A stretch of DNA of 64,000 bases from Comamonas sp. Y33R10-2. GTDB taxonomy: Bacteria > Pseudomonadota > Gammaproteobacteria > Burkholderiales > Burkholderiaceae_C. The stretch is taken from positions 868,001 through 932,000 of the forward strand of contig NZ_CP079925.1 of NCBI RefSeq assembly GCF_019355935.1. Direction: 5' to 3'. The position numbers were made by a program, and so were the translations under genes. The notes under the pieces were generated by a model. That model did no database searches, had not been told where the DNA came from, and was given only the letters and a program-made list of their open reading frames with translations. Numbering within the stretch: the stretch's first letter is position 1; every line of letters starts with the position of its first letter. Below, piece by piece: positions 9,417-20,024 of this stretch.

Positions 9417-9941
9417 ATGCACAGCAAGCTGTGGCGTTTGGCAGCCAGTGCCATCGTTGTGACAAGTCTGACGGCTTGCTCCACTGTCTCGAATATGACG
9501 GGCAAGGTCTCGCAGACTTTGGATCAAACCTGGGATAAGGCTTGGTCCAGCATCAGCGGCAAGAAGCAGCCAGCAGCGGCAGTCCAGACCAAGGCGCCAG
9601 CGCCCTTGCCGTCGGCCTTGAAAGTCAGTCAAGAAAGTGGGCGCTGGCAGGGGCTGTATAGCTTGCAAGCAGACAAAGGGCGCTTTCAGGAGTGCGAGTC
9701 TGGCCAGACTATTGATGTTTTGCCCGAGAGCGATAGTGTGTTGCTGGAGCAGGCTTACTTGAATACACGTAGCAACCCATCGGTCTTCATGCTCGCAGAG
9801 GTGCAAGGCCGTGTGGTGGAACGCCCCGTCAGCGACCCAGTGCTGGCCCAGCAAGGCGGCAAGATGCTGGCGCTGCGTGTTGAGCGCTTTGTGAGCTTGT
9901 CGAGCAAGGCGGCTTGCAGCAACGGCAAGTTAAGCTGGTAA
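9417..9941 (+). CDS. Putative outer-membrane lipoprotein of unknown function
   Basis: A 174-residue protein with a lipoprotein signal: basic start MHSKLWR, hydrophobic core and lipobox LTAC (Cys at 21). The mature part has a Pro/Ala/Lys-rich linker and then a compact domain (about 70-174) with the segments SGRWQGLYSLQADKGRFQEC and MLALRVERFV, and three further cysteines. The upstream in-frame start at 9312 would bury the signal peptide, so 9417 is chosen. It is transcribed divergently from the DUF3334 gene and ends at a hairpin terminator. No function is recognised. Confidence 0.7.
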   Translation: MHSKLWRLAASAIVVTSLTACSTVSNMTGKVSQTLDQTWDKAWSSISGKKQPAAAVQTKAPAPLPSALKVSQESGRWQGLYSLQADKGRFQECESGQTIDVLPESDSVLLEQAYLNTRSNPSVFMLAEVQGRVVERPVSDPVLAQQGGKMLALRVERFVSLSSKAACSNGKLSW

Positions 9942-9953
9942 TCACAAAAATCG

Positions 9954-9991
9954 ATAAAAAAAGAACCGGTGTTTGAAGTCGGTTCTTTTTT
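9954..9991 (+). terminator. Intrinsic terminator after the lipoprotein gene
   Basis: AAGAACCG and CGGTTCTT arms surround an 11-base loop and are flanked by A and T runs, so the element may work in both directions. It ends where a family A repeat begins. Confidence 0.75.
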
Positions 9992-10027
9992 GATAGCTAA
10001 TAGTCCTTTTACTATAAGGACTGCAGC
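9992..10027. repeat. Intergenic repeat, family A
   Basis: GATAGCTAATAGTCC followed by TATAAGGACTGCAG. This is one of at least six clear copies of a short palindromic element with core AGTCCTT..AAGGACT in this window. It lies between two convergent genes. Confidence 0.7.
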
Positions 10028-10039
10028 CTGATTTCACTC

Positions 10040-11086
10040 TTATTTTTGAGCCGCAGAGCGTGCTTGCTCCAGCCAGCCGTCAAAGATCTTTTGATGGGCC
10101 TTGATCCAGCCATTGGTGTGTCGCTCAATGTCTGAGTCCTTGCCTTGGCCTTGGCTCATCATGAAGTTCTGCGCGTTGATGTCGCCGACTGAAAGCTTCA
10201 TGACTTCAAACAGCTTGGCCGCCGCAGGGTTCTGCTCTGCCCAAACCTTGTTGGCCACGATTTGCTGGTTGTTGGCGATAAAGCCGTAGTTCTTGCCATT
10301 GGGCAGCTTGGTGTCGATACCAGACTGCTCGCCGGGCTGGGCAGAGAAGGGCACTTGTAGCCACACCACATCTTTGCCGGGCTTGAGCACATTGCTCACC
10401 CAGTAAGGCGTCCAGGTGTAGTAAAGAATGGGCTTGCCTGCCTTGTAGCGCGTGATGGTGTCCGCGATCAGGGCCGAGTAGGTGCCTTGCTTGTGGGTGA
10501 TGTTGTCTCGTAGTTTGTAGGCAGTGAGGTGGTGCTCAATCATGGCCTCACACCCCCAGCCGGGAGTGCAGCCGGTCATATCGGCCTTGCCGTCGCCGTC
10601 GGCATCAAACAGCTTTGCAATCTCGGGCTTTTGCAGCTGGCCTAAGTTGGTGATGCCATAAGCCTCAGCCGTCTTTTTGTCGATCAAGTAGCCCTGAGCG
10701 GCATTGGCAGCGAAGACACCTTTGCGGTAAAGCTTGGCGTCGCCACCCGCATTTTTGTAATAGTCAGCGTGCAGCGGGTTCCAGTGGTTGGCCATAAAGG
10801 TCGCGTCGCCATTGGCTAGCGCGATGTGGGCTGTGGGGTATTCCACCTCCTTCATGGGTTGGACCTCATAGCCTAGCTTTTGCAGCGCCTTCATCACCAA
10901 AAGGGTTTGGAAGGTTTCTTCGGCAACAGAGCTTTTGAGGGGCTGAACTTTCACACCTTTGCCGGGCAGCTCGTCTGCTGCAAACGCATTGCTGCCAGCG
11001 AATGCCATGGCGGCCACCGCTGTGCTGGCAAACAGCCAGCGGCTGAAGTGTTGGCGCATGTTGGGGGCGTTTTGAATCTTGTTCAT
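10040..11086 (-). CDS. proX: Glycine betaine/L-proline ABC transporter, substrate-binding protein
   Basis: The periplasmic binding protein of an osmoprotectant importer, capturing glycine betaine or proline betaine for ProW-ProV. The 348-residue precursor has a signal peptide ending NAFA before ADELPGKG. The mature protein carries the family segments [16 protein letters not shown] and [16 protein letters not shown], whose tryptophan and tyrosine side chains suit binding of a quaternary amine. Two cysteines in [12 protein letters not shown] may form a disulfide, as in the E. coli protein. It is the last gene of proVWX, 31 bases after proW. AAAGGA lies upstream of the ATG. Confidence 0.93.
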   Translation of the reverse strand: MNKIQNAPNMRQHFSRWLFASTAVAAMAFAGSNAFAADELPGKGVKVQPLKSSVAEETFQTLLVMKALQKLGYEVQPMKEVEYPTAHIALANGDATFMANHWNPLHADYYKNAGGDAKLYRKGVFAANAAQGYLIDKKTAEAYGITNLGQLQKPEIAKLFDADGDGKADMTGCTPGWGCEAMIEHHLTAYKLRDNITHKQGTYSALIADTITRYKAGKPILYYTWTPYWVSNVLKPGKDVVWLQVPFSAQPGEQSGIDTKLPNGKNYGFIANNQQIVANKVWAEQNPAAAKLFEVMKLSVGDINAQNFMMSQGQGKDSDIERHTNGWIKAHQKIFDGWLEQARSAAQK

Positions 11087-11117
11087 AGTTCCTTTTCCTC
11101 TTCTGTGTTCTTTGGGG

Positions 11118-12371
11118 TCAAACCGCAGCGGGCTTGGCTGGCGCAGTGTGGGGTTGTGGCGCGGGTACCGCTTGTGGCTTGTTTAGCTGGCGCATAAGCA
11201 AACCGGCAGGGCCTGTCGTCCACCAGCGGGCGCTGCCGCGCTGGGGTTCGCCCATGGCTTGGGTGAGGCGGTCCAGCACGATGGCCAGCAGCACAATGCC
11301 CAAGCCGCCCACGGTGGCCAAGCCCATATCTAGGCGACCAATACCGCGCAGAACCATCTGGCCCAGACCGCCCACGGCGATCATGGAGGCGATCACCACC
11401 ATAGACAGCGAAAGCATTAGCGCTTGGTTGATACCGGCCATGATGGAGGGCATGGACAGCGGCAGTTGCACCTTCCACAGCAGTTGCATTGGTGATGCGC
11501 CATAGGCTCGGCTGGCTTCAATCAAGTCAGGGCGCACTTGGCGAATACCCAGATTGGTCAGGCGAATCAGCGGCGGCAGCGCAAACACAATGGTCACGAT
11601 GACGCCGGGAACATTGCCAATGCCGAACAGCATGACGACGGGCACCAGATACACGAAGGCCGGTGTGGTCTGCATGGCGTCTAGCAGCGGGCGTGTCCAG
11701 CGCTGGGCGCGGTCACTGCTGGCCAGAAAAATACCGGTGGGCAGGCCGATGACGATGCAGAAAAACAGCGAAGTGAGCACCAAAGCCAGCGTGACCATGG
11801 CCTCAGACCAGATGCCAAGCACGGCCACGCCTAGCAAGGCTAGTGCCGAGCCAATGGCCAGCTTGCGCCCGGCAAACTGCCATGCCAGCAGCGCAATCAG
11901 TAGCACGAGCACAGGCATGGGAATGGTTTGCAGCACATCGGTCACGCCGTTGAGCGTTGCGTCAATGGGGGTGCGAATGGCCTGAAAGAAGGGGCGAAAG
12001 TGTTCCACCACCCAAGCAAGACCATTGTTGATGGAGTCCTGTACAGGCAGGCCTTCCGTAGTAATTTGCTGCCATAGCTGGCCTAAACCGCCGTCATGCG
12101 CGGGTGCATCGGTAGGTGATGCGGCGCTGAGCCAGTCTGCGCTGCCGGCTTGGCTGGTGGCGTCGCCGCCGCCTTCACTGCTACCCCAAGCGGCTGTGCT
12201 GCTGCCGGCATCTGCATCGGCATAAGAGGCAGCCCATGGATCTACATCAGCCGTGCTTACGGGCTCGGGCGTGCTTGCAGGTGCTGTGGCTGTCTCTGAG
12301 GCAGCAGCCCACGGGTCTTCAAAAGCAGCGATGTTGTCTGTACTTTGGGTAGTGATTGTGTTGTCGTTCAA
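11118..12371 (-). CDS. proW: Glycine betaine/L-proline ABC transporter, permease
   Basis: The inner-membrane permease of the ProVWX importer, 417 residues. The first 105 residues are polar and low in complexity, with repeated DPWAA-like motifs ([24 protein letters not shown]). The E. coli ProW tail has similar NPW/DAW/ADWL motifs, so this is a family feature rather than an artefact. The transmembrane part holds the binding-protein-dependent permease core, with [18 protein letters not shown] and the EAA-type coupling loop [20 protein letters not shown]. The gene begins 13 bases after proV and is plainly part of one operon. Confidence 0.93.
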   Translation of the reverse strand: MNDNTITTQSTDNIAAFEDPWAAASETATAPASTPEPVSTADVDPWAASYADADAGSSTAAWGSSEGGGDATSQAGSADWLSAASPTDAPAHDGGLGQLWQQITTEGLPVQDSINNGLAWVVEHFRPFFQAIRTPIDATLNGVTDVLQTIPMPVLVLLIALLAWQFAGRKLAIGSALALLGVAVLGIWSEAMVTLALVLTSLFFCIVIGLPTGIFLASSDRAQRWTRPLLDAMQTTPAFVYLVPVVMLFGIGNVPGVIVTIVFALPPLIRLTNLGIRQVRPDLIEASRAYGASPMQLLWKVQLPLSMPSIMAGINQALMLSLSMVVIASMIAVGGLGQMVLRGIGRLDMGLATVGGLGIVLLAIVLDRLTQAMGEPQRGSARWWTTGPAGLLMRQLNKPQAVPAPQPHTAPAKPAAV

Positions 12372-12384
12372 ATCGGCTCCCTCC

Positions 12385-13695
12385 TTATTGCGCTGCGCTC
12401 TGGGCAGCTTGTGTTGGTTGATCAGTCATGCTCTGGGCGGGCTGGAAATTCGGGTCCAGCTTGACGGGCGGAATTTCTTTTTGCGGCGGCGGCACAGGCG
12501 GTGTGGCGCGGTCCAGGAACTTGAGCATGGTGGTGCGGCTAATCACGCCCAGATACTTGCCGTCCTCATCCACCACGGGAAGGGGGTAGGGTGGGGCAGC
12601 CACGGCGCCGAACAACTCGGCCACTGGCTGGTTGCTGGCAATAGGCTGCACGTTGGGCAAAAAGGCGTGCTTGAGGCCTAACATGCCTTCGTGCCCCTGC
12701 AGCGCGTCGCGCAGCGACTGCGACGAGACAACGCCCAAAAACAGCTTGCGGGCGCTGAGCACATAGGCGTGGTCGCGGTCAGAGTCTTCCAGCAAGCGCA
12801 GTGTGGCGCGGCAGCCGCGGTCGCTGTGCTCTGAAATCACGGTCAGTGCTTGGCGGGCAATGTCAGAAGCCTTGAACACGGCAGCCGTGTCCACACCCTG
12901 AATAAAAGTGCGCACGTAGTCGTTAGCAGGCTTGCGCAAAATTTCGTCGGGCGTGCCCACTTGCTGCACCATGCCGTCTTTCATGATGGCAATGCGGTCG
13001 CCAATGCGCATGGCTTCGTCCAGATCGTGGGAGATGAAGACGATGGTGCGTCGCTTGATTTCTTGCAGGCGCAGCAGCTCGGACTGCATTTCGGTGCGGA
13101 TGATGGGGTCGAGTGCCGAGAAAGCCTCATCCATCAGCAAGATTGATGGGTCCGACGCCAGCGCACGGGCCAACCCCACTCGCTGCTGCATGCCGCCCGA
13201 TAGCTCGTCAGGGTAGCTGCCAGCCCAAGCGCCAAGGCCTACTTGCTCTAGCGCATCATGCGCTTGCTGCTGGCGCGTGGCGCGGTCCACGCCGGCTAAA
13301 TCCAGGCCAAAAGCCGTGTTGTCCAGCACCGTCAGGTGAGGCATCAGCGCAAAAGACTGGAACACCATGGAGATGTCTTTGCGGCGCAGAGCGCGCAAGT
13401 CTTTGTCGTTCAGCGCGTTGATGTCCTGGCCGTCGATCAAAATGCTGCCGCTGGTAGGCTCGATCAAGCGGTTGAGCATGCGCACCAGAGTCGATTTGCC
13501 TGAACCAGACAGACCCATGACGACAAAAATTTCACCAGCTTCAATGGTGAAGTGGGCATCGAAAACGCCGATGGATTGCCCGGTCTGGGTCAGGATTTCT
13601 TGCTTGGTTCGACCCAATTTGACGAGGTTGAGCGCGGTTTTCGGATCGTCTCCGAAGACCTTAAAGACATGATCAATTGCGATTTGCTTGGCCAC
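12385..13695 (-). CDS. proV: Glycine betaine/L-proline ABC transporter, ATPase
   Basis: The ATP-hydrolysing subunit of the osmoprotectant importer, 436 residues. Walker A (GLSGSGKST), the ABC signature (LSGGMQQR) and Walker B ([13 protein letters not shown]) are intact. The C-terminal part holds two CBS repeats, which in related transporters sense ionic strength. The GTG at 13695 is chosen because AAGGAAAA precedes it and [15 protein letters not shown] then starts the protein; the longer in-frame reading back to 13890 runs into the hairpin-rich leader. The final 40 residues are Pro/Gln-rich. This is the first gene of the operon. Confidence 0.93.
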   Translation of the reverse strand: MAKQIAIDHVFKVFGDDPKTALNLVKLGRTKQEILTQTGQSIGVFDAHFTIEAGEIFVVMGLSGSGKSTLVRMLNRLIEPTSGSILIDGQDINALNDKDLRALRRKDISMVFQSFALMPHLTVLDNTAFGLDLAGVDRATRQQQAHDALEQVGLGAWAGSYPDELSGGMQQRVGLARALASDPSILLMDEAFSALDPIIRTEMQSELLRLQEIKRRTIVFISHDLDEAMRIGDRIAIMKDGMVQQVGTPDEILRKPANDYVRTFIQGVDTAAVFKASDIARQALTVISEHSDRGCRATLRLLEDSDRDHAYVLSARKLFLGVVSSQSLRDALQGHEGMLGLKHAFLPNVQPIASNQPVAELFGAVAAPPYPLPVVDEDGKYLGVISRTTMLKFLDRATPPVPPPQKEIPPVKLDPNFQPAQSMTDQPTQAAQSAAQ

Positions 13696-14147
13696 TGTGG
13701 CGTTTTCCTTTTGATGGATGGAACACAGTCCAGCGCCCATAACCGGCAATACCGGTGGGCGCTGGCGCACAAGCCAAAATAAAACCCTGATGTGGCTGCA
13801 ATACCGGCTCGTATGGAACTGGCTGTGCAGCGCAGTGGCGCTGAAAAGCGCCGTTTTGCAGCCCGAATGGCACCAGCAAAGGGTGCGCAAGAGCTGTCAG
13901 TGTGAAGAAGTCAGAGGCTGGCAAGAGAGGTGCCGACGGCACGTCTTTGCAAGACTTCTTGTCAGGCCAACCTTGGTGCAACGACCAAGGAGAGCCCCCA
14001 TGCATCAGGGCCGTGTTTCGGCCCGGTTGACGGGGCTGCGCCAAAGAGCGGCAGACGCTCTTGAATTGACACAACGATCCGCCGGAAGTGAATCAGCCGT
14101 ATTTCGAGAAATAAGGCGGATGACCTGCGCGGCAGGTTGTAAATGAC
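13696..14147 (-). promoter_or_regulatory. Long hairpin-rich 5' leader of proVWX (candidate structured RNA)
   Basis: This roughly 450-base gene-free stretch between the proV promoter and GTG contains many perfect stems: 13730-13765 (9 bp plus an inner 5 bp), 13837-13852 (6 bp, loop GAAA on the plus strand), 13870-13886 (5 bp), 13905-13960 (outer 8 bp, apical GTGCCG/CGGCAC), 13971-13990 (7 bp), 14008-14024 (6 bp), 14044-14062 (7 bp), 14077-14121 (7 bp enclosing a 6-bp stem) and 14123-14137 (6 bp). No known riboswitch is recognised. Short open frames here have no convincing coding signal. It could be a regulatory leader of proVWX or an independent small RNA on either strand. Confidence 0.55.
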
Positions 14148-14152
14148 TTTTT

Positions 14153-14181
14153 AATATAACGAATTGATTTTTATGCGTCAA
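14153..14181 (-). promoter_or_regulatory. Sigma-70-type promoter for proVWX
   Basis: On the minus strand, TTGACG (14181-14176) is separated by exactly 17 bases from TATATT (14158-14153), a near-consensus promoter. Transcription would begin near 14146, giving a leader of about 450 nt before the proV GTG. Confidence 0.65.
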
Positions 14182-14351
14182 ATCGAACTGTAAGCCTTGA
14201 GTTCTCAATCGCCATGAAATCCAGTGCTTGAAACATTTCAATACCCTAAAAGTAGAGCGCCAAGTGATTGATTGATAAAGGCTTGCGGTGTATTGAGGCG
14301 CTGATTTGGTGAGTTGTCAGCTTTTGCAGACTTTTACGTTATGGCGAACGT

Positions 14352-14390
14352 AAAAAAGCCCCGTCATGGCGAACCATGCGGGGCTTTTTT
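14352..14390. terminator. Intrinsic terminator below the UPF0114 gene
   Basis: AAAAAAGCCCCG and CGGGGCTTTTTT arms enclose the inner inverted repeat CATGGCGAACCATG. It works for the minus-strand UPF0114 gene ending at 14406 and is symmetrical enough to act both ways. Confidence 0.8.
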
Positions 14391-14405
14391 GGGCGCTTGC
14401 GCCGA

Positions 14406-15044
14406 TTAGTGGAGTGAACTGCTGGTGAGCTTGTCGGTGTAAGCAATTGCCAGCGCACTGAACAGGAAGACGACGTGGATGATGGTCTGCCACATCAGGA
14501 CTTGTACTTCATAGCTGCCGGCGTTGATAAAGCTTTTGAGCAGGTGAATTGAGCTGATACCAATGATGGACAGCGCAAGCTTGACCTTGAGAACTGAAGC
14601 GTTCACATGGCTGAGCCACTCTGGCTGGTCAGGGTGGGACTCCAGCCCCAAGCGGCTCACAAAAGTCTCGTAGCCACCCACGATGACCATGATCAACAAG
14701 TTGGAGATCATTACCACGTCAATCAGCGCCAGCACCACGAGCATGATGATGGTCTCGTTGAGCTGGGTGATCTGGATGTCGCTCTTGTAGCCGATGCTGG
14801 TGACAAGCGTTTGCAAGGCTACTTGGCTGCCGAAGACAGCTTCAATCAGGTGCCATAGCTCCAGCAGAAAGTGCCAGACATAGACGCCCTGAGCGCCGAT
14901 CAGGCCCAGGTACAAAGGCAGTTGCAGCCAGCGGCTGGCAAAAATCAGCGCGGGAAGAGGGCGCAGCGCGACGGGGGTTGGATAGTTAGCAGGCGATTTT
15001 TGAGGGGCGGCTGTGCCTGTCTCGTCGCTGGGGGTGCGGCTCAT
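14406..15044 (-). CDS. UPF0114 (YqhA-type) membrane protein
   Basis: A 212-residue inner-membrane protein of the UPF0114/YqhA family with about four helices. A hydrophilic N-terminal tail of about 30 residues precedes the first helix ([22 protein letters not shown]). The family segments are [26 protein letters not shown] and [24 protein letters not shown]. Function is not established for the family. It stands alone, with its own terminator, between proVWX and acs, and is divergent from acs. Confidence 0.8.
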   Translation of the reverse strand: MSRTPSDETGTAAPQKSPANYPTPVALRPLPALIFASRWLQLPLYLGLIGAQGVYVWHFLLELWHLIEAVFGSQVALQTLVTSIGYKSDIQITQLNETIIMLVVLALIDVVMISNLLIMVIVGGYETFVSRLGLESHPDQPEWLSHVNASVLKVKLALSIIGISSIHLLKSFINAGSYEVQVLMWQTIIHVVFLFSALAIAYTDKLTSSSLH

Positions 15045-15385
15045 GATGTGCTTAAAGGTGTGAAAGTCCGGCCTGTGCAGCCGTTCAAAGAGGTGGGCGA
15101 AGGGGCACGCCGCCTCGCACTGGCCTACCGATGAGATCAGGCTGTTTTGGCCCTGACCCTGTTGGCAGCAAGTGGGCGATTCTAAGGGTTTGTTCTAGGT
15201 CCTTTGGATGAAACTGCAAGTAAATCAACGCTGAATAAGGACTTGTTGCTGCAAAAATGGGAGTGATTGAGGAGCTGTTAGGCGCTGAAAGTTGAGATGC
15301 GAATTTCAGTCAGTAGCGTGTAAGACCAAGCCTTGACAGTACCCACACAATAATTTCATTGCCGCGAGCATTAGGAGACAAAACG
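15045..15385. other. Gene-free region between the UPF0114 gene and acs
   Basis: No coding region is supported in these 341 bases. A TTGACA at 15333-15338 could be a -35 box for acs, but no convincing -10 box lies 16-18 bases further on. AATAAGGACTTGTTGCTGC near 15234 looks like half of a family A repeat. Confidence 0.5.
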
Positions 15386-17380
15386 ATGAGCACAGCGACA
15401 TCAGCAATCGAATCTGTACTGGTGGAAAACCGGGTGTTTCCGCCTGCTGCGGACTTTGTGGCCAAGGCCCGCATCTCGGGCATGGCGCAGTACCAAGCCT
15501 TGTGCGATGAGGCCGAGCGTGATTACGAAGGCTACTGGGCGCGATTGGCCCGCGAGAACGTGCAGTGGACCAAGCCGTTTACGCAGGTGCTCGATCAAAG
15601 CAACCCACCGTTTTACAAATGGTTTGCCGATGGTGAGCTCAACGCCAGCGCCAACTGCTTGGATAAGCACATGGGCACGCCCGTGGAAAACAAGACCGCT
15701 ATCATCTTTGAAGCCGATGGCGGCGAAGTCACCAAGGTCACCTACAAAGAGCTGCTGGCCCGCGTTAGCCAGTTTGCCAATGCCCTCAAGGCGCGCGGCG
15801 TGCAAAAGGGCGACCGCGTTTTGCTTTACATGCCCATGACCATTGAGGGTGTGGTGGCCATGCAGGCCTGTGCGCGCCTAGGTGCTACGCACTCGGTGGT
15901 TTTTGGCGGTTTCTCGGCCAAGGCGGTGCAAGAGCGGATTGTGGATGTGGGCGCCACGGCCATCATCACCGCCAACTATCAGATGCGCGGCGGCAAAGAG
16001 CTGCCGCTTAAAGCCATTGTGGATGACGCGCTGGCGCTGGGCGGCTGTGAAGCGGTCAAGACCGTGTTCGTATATGAGCGCACAGCAACGGCGTGCAATA
16101 TGGTTGCAGGCCGCGACATCACGTTCACGCAAGCCTTGGCAGGCCAGTCCACTGAGTGCCCGGCCGTTGCCGTCAATGCCGAACATCCGCTGTTCATCCT
16201 CTACACCAGCGGCTCTACCGGCAAGCCCAAAGGCGTGCAGCACGCAACCGGCGGCTATGTGCTGTGGGCCAAGCAGACGTTTGAGTGGACTTTTGATAAC
16301 AAAGACACCGATGTGTTTTGGTGCACGGCGGACATTGGCTGGATCACCGGTCACAGCTATGTGGCCTACGGCCCGCTGGCTGCAGGCGCCACGCAAATCG
16401 TATTTGAGGGGGTGCCCACCTTCCCCAATGCCGGGCGCTTTTGGCAGATGATTGAGCGTCACAAATGCTCGATTTTCTACACCGCGCCCACGGCGATTCG
16501 CTCGCTCATCAAGGCGGCAGAGTCAGACGAAAAAGTACACCCCAAGAACTGGGATTTGAGCAGCCTGCGCTTGCTGGGCTCGGTAGGTGAGCCTATCAAC
16601 CCCGAAGCCTGGATGTGGTACTACAAGCATATTGGTCATGAAAAATGCCCGATTGTGGACACCTTCTGGCAGACCGAAAATGGCGGCCACATGATCACTC
16701 CGCTGCCCGGTGCTACGCCGCTCGTGCCCGGCTCTTGCACATTGCCGCTGCCCGGCATTACGGCGGCCATCGTTGATGAGGCTGGCAACGACATGCCCAA
16801 CGGCGTGGGCGGTATTTTGGTTGTTAAAAAGCCTTGGCCTTCAATGATTCGCACCATTTGGGGCGACCCGGAGCGCTTCAAAAAGAGCTACTTTCCAGAG
16901 GAGCTCAAAGGCTACTACCTTGCTGGCGACGGCGCAGTGCGCAGCGAAGATCGTGCTTATTTCCGCATTACTGGCCGCATTGATGATGTGCTTAACGTCT
17001 CGGGTCACCGCATGGGCACGATGGAGATTGAATCTGCATTGGTCTCCAAGACCGATTTGGTCGCGGAAGCCGCTGTGGTGGGGCGCCCCGATGATTTGAC
17101 GGGTGAAGCGATTTGCGCCTTTGTCGTGCTCAAACGCGGCAAGCCTACGGGCGAAGAGGCCAAGCAAATCGCAGCCGAGCTGCGCAATTGGGTGGCCAAG
17201 GAGATTGGCCCCATCGCCAAGCCCAAGGACATTCGCTTTGGCGACAACCTGCCCAAAACCCGCAGCGGCAAGATCATGCGCCGCCTGTTGCGCTCGCTGG
17301 CCAAGGGGGAGGCGATTACGCAGGACACCAGTACGCTAGAGAATCCAGCTATCTTGGATCAGTTGTCAGAGACCCATTAA
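15386..17380 (+). CDS. acs: Acetyl-CoA synthetase (acetate-CoA ligase, AMP-forming)
   Basis: Activates acetate to acetyl-CoA through acetyl-AMP, feeding acetate into the TCA and glyoxylate cycles. At 664 residues it has normal Acs length. The AMP-binding signature [11 protein letters not shown] lies near 272-282, the acetyl-pocket segment WWTADIGW appears as [15 protein letters not shown], and the C-terminal lysine in [11 protein letters not shown] (about residue 628) is the one usually controlled by acetylation. The ATG at 15386 is preceded by TAGGAGA; the earlier TTG at 15359 lacks such a site. A monocistronic gene with a hairpin just after the stop. Confidence 0.95.
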   Translation: MSTATSAIESVLVENRVFPPAADFVAKARISGMAQYQALCDEAERDYEGYWARLARENVQWTKPFTQVLDQSNPPFYKWFADGELNASANCLDKHMGTPVENKTAIIFEADGGEVTKVTYKELLARVSQFANALKARGVQKGDRVLLYMPMTIEGVVAMQACARLGATHSVVFGGFSAKAVQERIVDVGATAIITANYQMRGGKELPLKAIVDDALALGGCEAVKTVFVYERTATACNMVAGRDITFTQALAGQSTECPAVAVNAEHPLFILYTSGSTGKPKGVQHATGGYVLWAKQTFEWTFDNKDTDVFWCTADIGWITGHSYVAYGPLAAGATQIVFEGVPTFPNAGRFWQMIERHKCSIFYTAPTAIRSLIKAAESDEKVHPKNWDLSSLRLLGSVGEPINPEAWMWYYKHIGHEKCPIVDTFWQTENGGHMITPLPGATPLVPGSCTLPLPGITAAIVDEAGNDMPNGVGGILVVKKPWPSMIRTIWGDPERFKKSYFPEELKGYYLAGDGAVRSEDRAYFRITGRIDDVLNVSGHRMGTMEIESALVSKTDLVAEAAVVGRPDDLTGEAICAFVVLKRGKPTGEEAKQIAAELRNWVAKEIGPIAKPKDIRFGDNLPKTRSGKIMRRLLRSLAKGEAITQDTSTLENPAILDQLSETH

Positions 17381-17400
17381 TCTAACTGCTCTGTAATTCC

Positions 17401-17424
17401 AAGGCCGCTGTTCGCAGCGGCTTT
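17401..17424 (+). terminator. Hairpin after acs
   Basis: GCCGCTG and CAGCGGC form a 7-bp stem closed by a TTCG loop, followed by only a weak T tract. Confidence 0.55.
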
Positions 17425-17504
17425 GTCATTTCTGGGCTTCCTCTGACTTTTGGGCAGCGTTTCTTGGGTTAAAACAGCACATCTCAGAGGTAAAGGAGCA
17501 CAAC

Positions 17505-17963
17505 ATGAACTTTCGCACTATTTTCATCAGCATCATCGTGGCTCTGATCGCCGTGTTGGCGGCATTTAACTGGACGGCGCTTTCCACCCCCATGCCGGTA
17601 TCACTGGGCATTACGCATATTGATGCGCCGCTGGGCGTGCTCATGCTGGCACTGACTATTTTGCTCAGCGTGTTCTTTATCGCTTATGTGCTGTGGATGC
17701 AAGGCTCAGTGCTAATGGAGGCGCGTCGCCATAACAAAGAGATGCAAGGTCAGCGTGATCTGGCCGACAAGGCCGAGGCATCTCGCTTTACAGAACTGCG
17801 CAGCGTCTTGGAAGCCATGCACGCCAAAGACAGAGAAACGCTGATGGCGCGCCTTGATGTGCTGGAAGCGCACTTGGTGCAGCGCGCTCAGGATTCGGAC
17901 AACAGCACGGCAGCTTATGTGGGCCAGCTGGAGCAGCAAGTCCACAAGATCAATCGCATCTAA
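17505..17963 (+). CDS. LapA-domain (DUF1049) membrane protein
   Basis: A 152-residue protein with two membrane helices (about 5-25 and 45-68) in the arrangement typical of the LapA/DUF1049 domain, then an 80-residue charged, probably coiled-coil cytoplasmic tail. LapA works with LapB in lipopolysaccharide assembly control in E. coli. A second, more typical lapA lies directly before lapB at 48.8-49.2 kb, so this copy probably has another role. AAAGGAG is well spaced before the ATG. No partner gene is adjacent. Confidence 0.75.
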   Translation: MNFRTIFISIIVALIAVLAAFNWTALSTPMPVSLGITHIDAPLGVLMLALTILLSVFFIAYVLWMQGSVLMEARRHNKEMQGQRDLADKAEASRFTELRSVLEAMHAKDRETLMARLDVLEAHLVQRAQDSDNSTAAYVGQLEQQVHKINRI

Positions 17964-17991
17964 GCGTTTTTAATGGCATCTAATGCAATAT

Positions 17992-18030
17992 TGATAGCTG
18001 CAGGTCTTTGATCTATAAGGACTAGAGGCC
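17992..18030. repeat. Intergenic repeat, family A
   Basis: TGATAGCTGCAGGTC followed by TATAAGGACTAGAGGCCT. It lies between the convergent LapA-domain and argG genes, next to the argG terminator. Confidence 0.7.
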
Positions 18031-18050
18031 TAAAAAGCTTGAGGTGGAAT

Positions 18051-18087
18051 GAAAAAAGCCGCTGCATTCATTGCAGCGGCTTTTTTG
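18051..18087. terminator. Intrinsic terminator of argG
   Basis: AAAAAAGCCGCTGCA and TGCAGCGGCTTTTTT form a long stem with A and T runs on both sides, serving argG on the minus strand and possibly the convergent gene too. Confidence 0.88.
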
Positions 18088-18103
18088 TGGGTGCTGACCT
18101 GAA

Positions 18104-19507
<1,404 letters not shown>

Positions 19508-19549
19508 GAAATTCTGGAGGCTGGCAGCACACTGCTGCTAAAACTCTAA

Positions 19550-19867
19550 TTAAGCGTAATGGCAGATGTAGTGGTAAGCCTCAGTCACGCGGATGTCGAA
19601 CTTGGAGTTCGCGGCGATATGAAAGCTTTCACCAGCTGCAGACTTCTTCCACTCATCGCTGCCGTCGAGCTTGTACTCGCAAGAGCCACCCACGCATTCC
19701 ATGATTTCAGCAGCAGCGGTGCCAAAAGTCAGGGTTGCGGGCAATACCACGCCGACCGACTTCTTGGTGCCATCCGCCAGTGTGAAGCTGTGGCTGACGC
19801 ACTTGCCGTCAAAGTAAACATTGGCTTGAGTGGTGAGGCTGACGTTGGCAATGGTTTCGGTGGTCAT
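19550..19867 (-). CDS. ppnP: Pyrimidine/purine nucleoside phosphorylase (DUF1255)
   Basis: A 105-residue single-domain cupin protein of the family formerly called UPF0345/DUF1255; its E. coli member phosphorolyses several nucleosides to base and ribose-1-phosphate. Family marks are VYFDGKCVSHSFTLADGTKKSVGVVLP, the Glu-Cys segment AEIMECVGG and the C-terminal GESFHIAANSKFDIRV plus YHYICHY. The ATG at 19867 gives the normal family length; the longer in-frame reading from 19999 has no conserved sequence. Confidence 0.88.
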   Translation of the reverse strand: MTTETIANVSLTTQANVYFDGKCVSHSFTLADGTKKSVGVVLPATLTFGTAAAEIMECVGGSCEYKLDGSDEWKKSAAGESFHIAANSKFDIRVTEAYHYICHYA

Positions 19868-19956
19868 GGCAGAAGTACGCTGAGAGTGGTCGAAGATCAA
19901 AACCTCTGATTTTAGGCTACGAGATTTGTATGTGTGCGAATGCTTGGCAAAGGCAG

Positions 19957-19992
19957 AAAAAACAAGAGCCCCGAATTGGGGCTCTTGATCAG
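19957..19992 (-). terminator. Intrinsic terminator of the glycine-zipper gene
   Basis: AAGAGCCCC and GGGGCTCTT form a 9-bp stem. The A run on its left becomes the T tract on the minus strand, 35 bases beyond the stop at 20025. Confidence 0.75.
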
Positions 19993-20024
19993 CATTCACT
20001 TATTTTTCAACGCTCTTAAGAGAC

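Noticed and set aside
13673..14146. Open frames on both strands in the proV leader (133 and 142 residues)
   Set aside because: Cys/Pro/Arg-rich, no ribosome-binding site, and they run through the hairpins and into the proV start. A leader peptide cannot be excluded but is not supported.
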